Position numbers and translations under genes: made by a program
Source: Maledivibacter halophilus
GTDB lineage: Bacteria; Bacillota; Clostridia; Peptostreptococcales; Caminicellaceae
Direction: 5' to 3'
DNA: 64,000 nucleotides
Assembly (NCBI RefSeq): GCF_900167445.1
Contig: NZ_FUZT01000007.1
Location: forward strand, 124,001-188,000
Notes under the pieces: generated by a model
The model's input: only the letters and a program-made list of their open reading frames with translations
The model's database searches: none
Told to the model about the DNA's origin: nothing
Part shown: piece after piece, positions 63,319-64,000 of the stretch
Layout of the letters: the number at the start of each line of letters is the position of its first letter
How positions within the stretch are numbered: the stretch's first letter is position 1

Positions 63319-64000
63319 TATAGCCCCTTCTCCTTTGATTGTTTTACTCTATTTAAAAATTCATCTACTTGTTCTATAGGTGTAGCCCAAGAAAAAACTA
63401 AACGAATACAACTATTTTCCTTATCTATAGAGGTCCAAGTATGAAAAGCAAAATCTTTTCTCAAATTTTCAATCATATTATCAGAAAATATGGGAAATAT
63501 TTGATTTGTTGATGATTCTACTAATAACTTAAATCCCATACCTTTAAGCTTTGATTGAGCATTTTGAGCTAAGTTTCTGGCATGTTTTGCTAAATCTAAA
63601 TATAAATCCTCTTCTAAAAGCGTCTCAAATTGAATTCCAAGTATTCGTCCCTTAGCCAGCATAGCACCTTTTTGCTTAAGCATATATCTAAAATCCGATT
63701 TAAAAACATCATTTTAAAATATAAGTGCTTCTCCTAAAAGGGCACCATTTTTTGTACCACCAAAAAAGAATGCATCAGTGTACTTATTTATATCCTTAAG
63801 TGAAAGCTGTGCTTCTGGTGCAACTAATGCAGAAGAAAGTCTAGCCCCATCTAAATAAAGTAAAAGTCCGTTTGATTTGCAAAATTCATAAAGGTCCTTT
63901 AATTCATCTTTTGTATAAATTGTTCCAAGCTCTGTAGGATTAGAAATGTAAACCACTCTAGGCTTTACTGCATATTCGAAACTATATTGTTCTAATACAG
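63318..64000 (-). pseudogene. L-threonine aldolase-type PLP enzyme with in-frame TAA
   Basis: Reading on the minus strand from the window edge, VKPRVVYISNPTELGTIYT and LLLYLDGARLSSALVAPEAQLS and DAFFFGGTKNGALLGEALIF form the conserved core of the beta-eliminating lyase/threonine aldolase family (PLP Lys in GGTKNG). A TAA at 63714-63716 then stops the frame. It continues in the same frame as NDVFKSDFRYMLKQKGAMLAKGR and on to 63318, the normal C-terminal half. So one nonsense codon separates two intact parts. Likely a decayed gene, or a sequencing error. The N-terminal end lies beyond the window. Confidence 0.75.

Noticed and set aside
1-64000. CRISPR arrays, rRNA or tRNA genes
   Set aside because: No regularly spaced direct repeats, no rRNA signatures and no tRNA cloverleaf motifs were recognised by eye; the dispersed repeats have inverted ends and irregular spacing.

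Overview
This window comes from an AT-rich chromosome of a strictly anaerobic, Gram-positive, Clostridia-like bacterium. The evidence is the strong AGGAGG-type ribosome binding sites, the oxygen-sensitive ferredoxin enzymes (2-oxoacid:ferredoxin oxidoreductase, HdrABC), the lipoproteins without an outer-membrane system, a TPP riboswitch, and an in-frame UGA read as selenocysteine in a peroxiredoxin. The gene set suggests an amino-acid- and nucleoside-fermenting organism. I cannot assign a genus. No rRNA, tRNA, CRISPR array or intact transposase was seen. Most genes lie on the minus strand.

Layout. (1) 1-5040: DUF362 protein (cut by the window edge), ketoacyl-ACP synthase III, an SDR reductase, and an indolepyruvate:ferredoxin oxidoreductase-like pair whose alpha subunit lacks the usual C-terminal ferredoxin domain. 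(2) 5506-5975: a decayed mobile-element-like island. (3) 5994-12937: an apparent sigma-54 regulon. A -24/-12 promoter at 10788-10804 reads into a ferredoxin-type protein, a sodium:solute symporter with a small partner, an unknown 180-residue protein and a histidine-ammonia-lyase homologue that has lost the MIO-forming Ala-Ser-Gly. A divergent sigma-54 activator sits beside it. (4) 13096-17735: MATE exporter, Lrp regulator plus LysE exporter, the selenoprotein peroxiredoxin, and a YczE-type membrane protein. (5) 17744-28134: purine nucleoside uptake and breakdown (BMP lipoprotein, ABC transporter, two phosphorylases, a deaminase) with an unexpected sulfatase in the middle, followed by a Crp/Fnr regulator and a flavin reductase. 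(6) 29015-31680: thiamine salvage genes (thiM, thiE, thiD) under a TPP riboswitch. (7) 31819-36857: small accessory genes (cupin, FG-GAP-like protein, ATC hydrolase, TetR, a ribbon-helix-helix protein, small hypotheticals).

(8) 36881-47343 is the most striking region. It is one ten-gene unit: aspartase, a soluble fumarate reductase (flavoprotein plus iron-sulfur subunit), HdrB, HdrC, HdrA, an MvhD/FlxD-like protein and FlxC, FlxB and FlxA homologues. Read together it looks like a cytoplasmic flavin-based electron-bifurcating complex. NAD(P)H would reduce fumarate made from aspartate, and the energy drop would drive ferredoxin reduction. (9) 47947-59371: cardiolipin synthase, then a hybrid operon combining a sugar-type ABC importer (fused binding protein, two permeases, no ATPase) with an HlyD-like adaptor and a MacB-like protein, then an amino acid permease. 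(10) 59755-64000: an old-yellow-enzyme/enoate-reductase-type protein with a MerR regulator, a MarR regulator, and a threonine aldolase gene interrupted by an in-frame TAA.

Scattered between genes are at least two families of short inverted-repeat elements (MITE-like, about 85-161 bp, four copies each), plus a possible third family of two copies. One copy has inserted inside the thiamine operon and others lie in regulatory regions.
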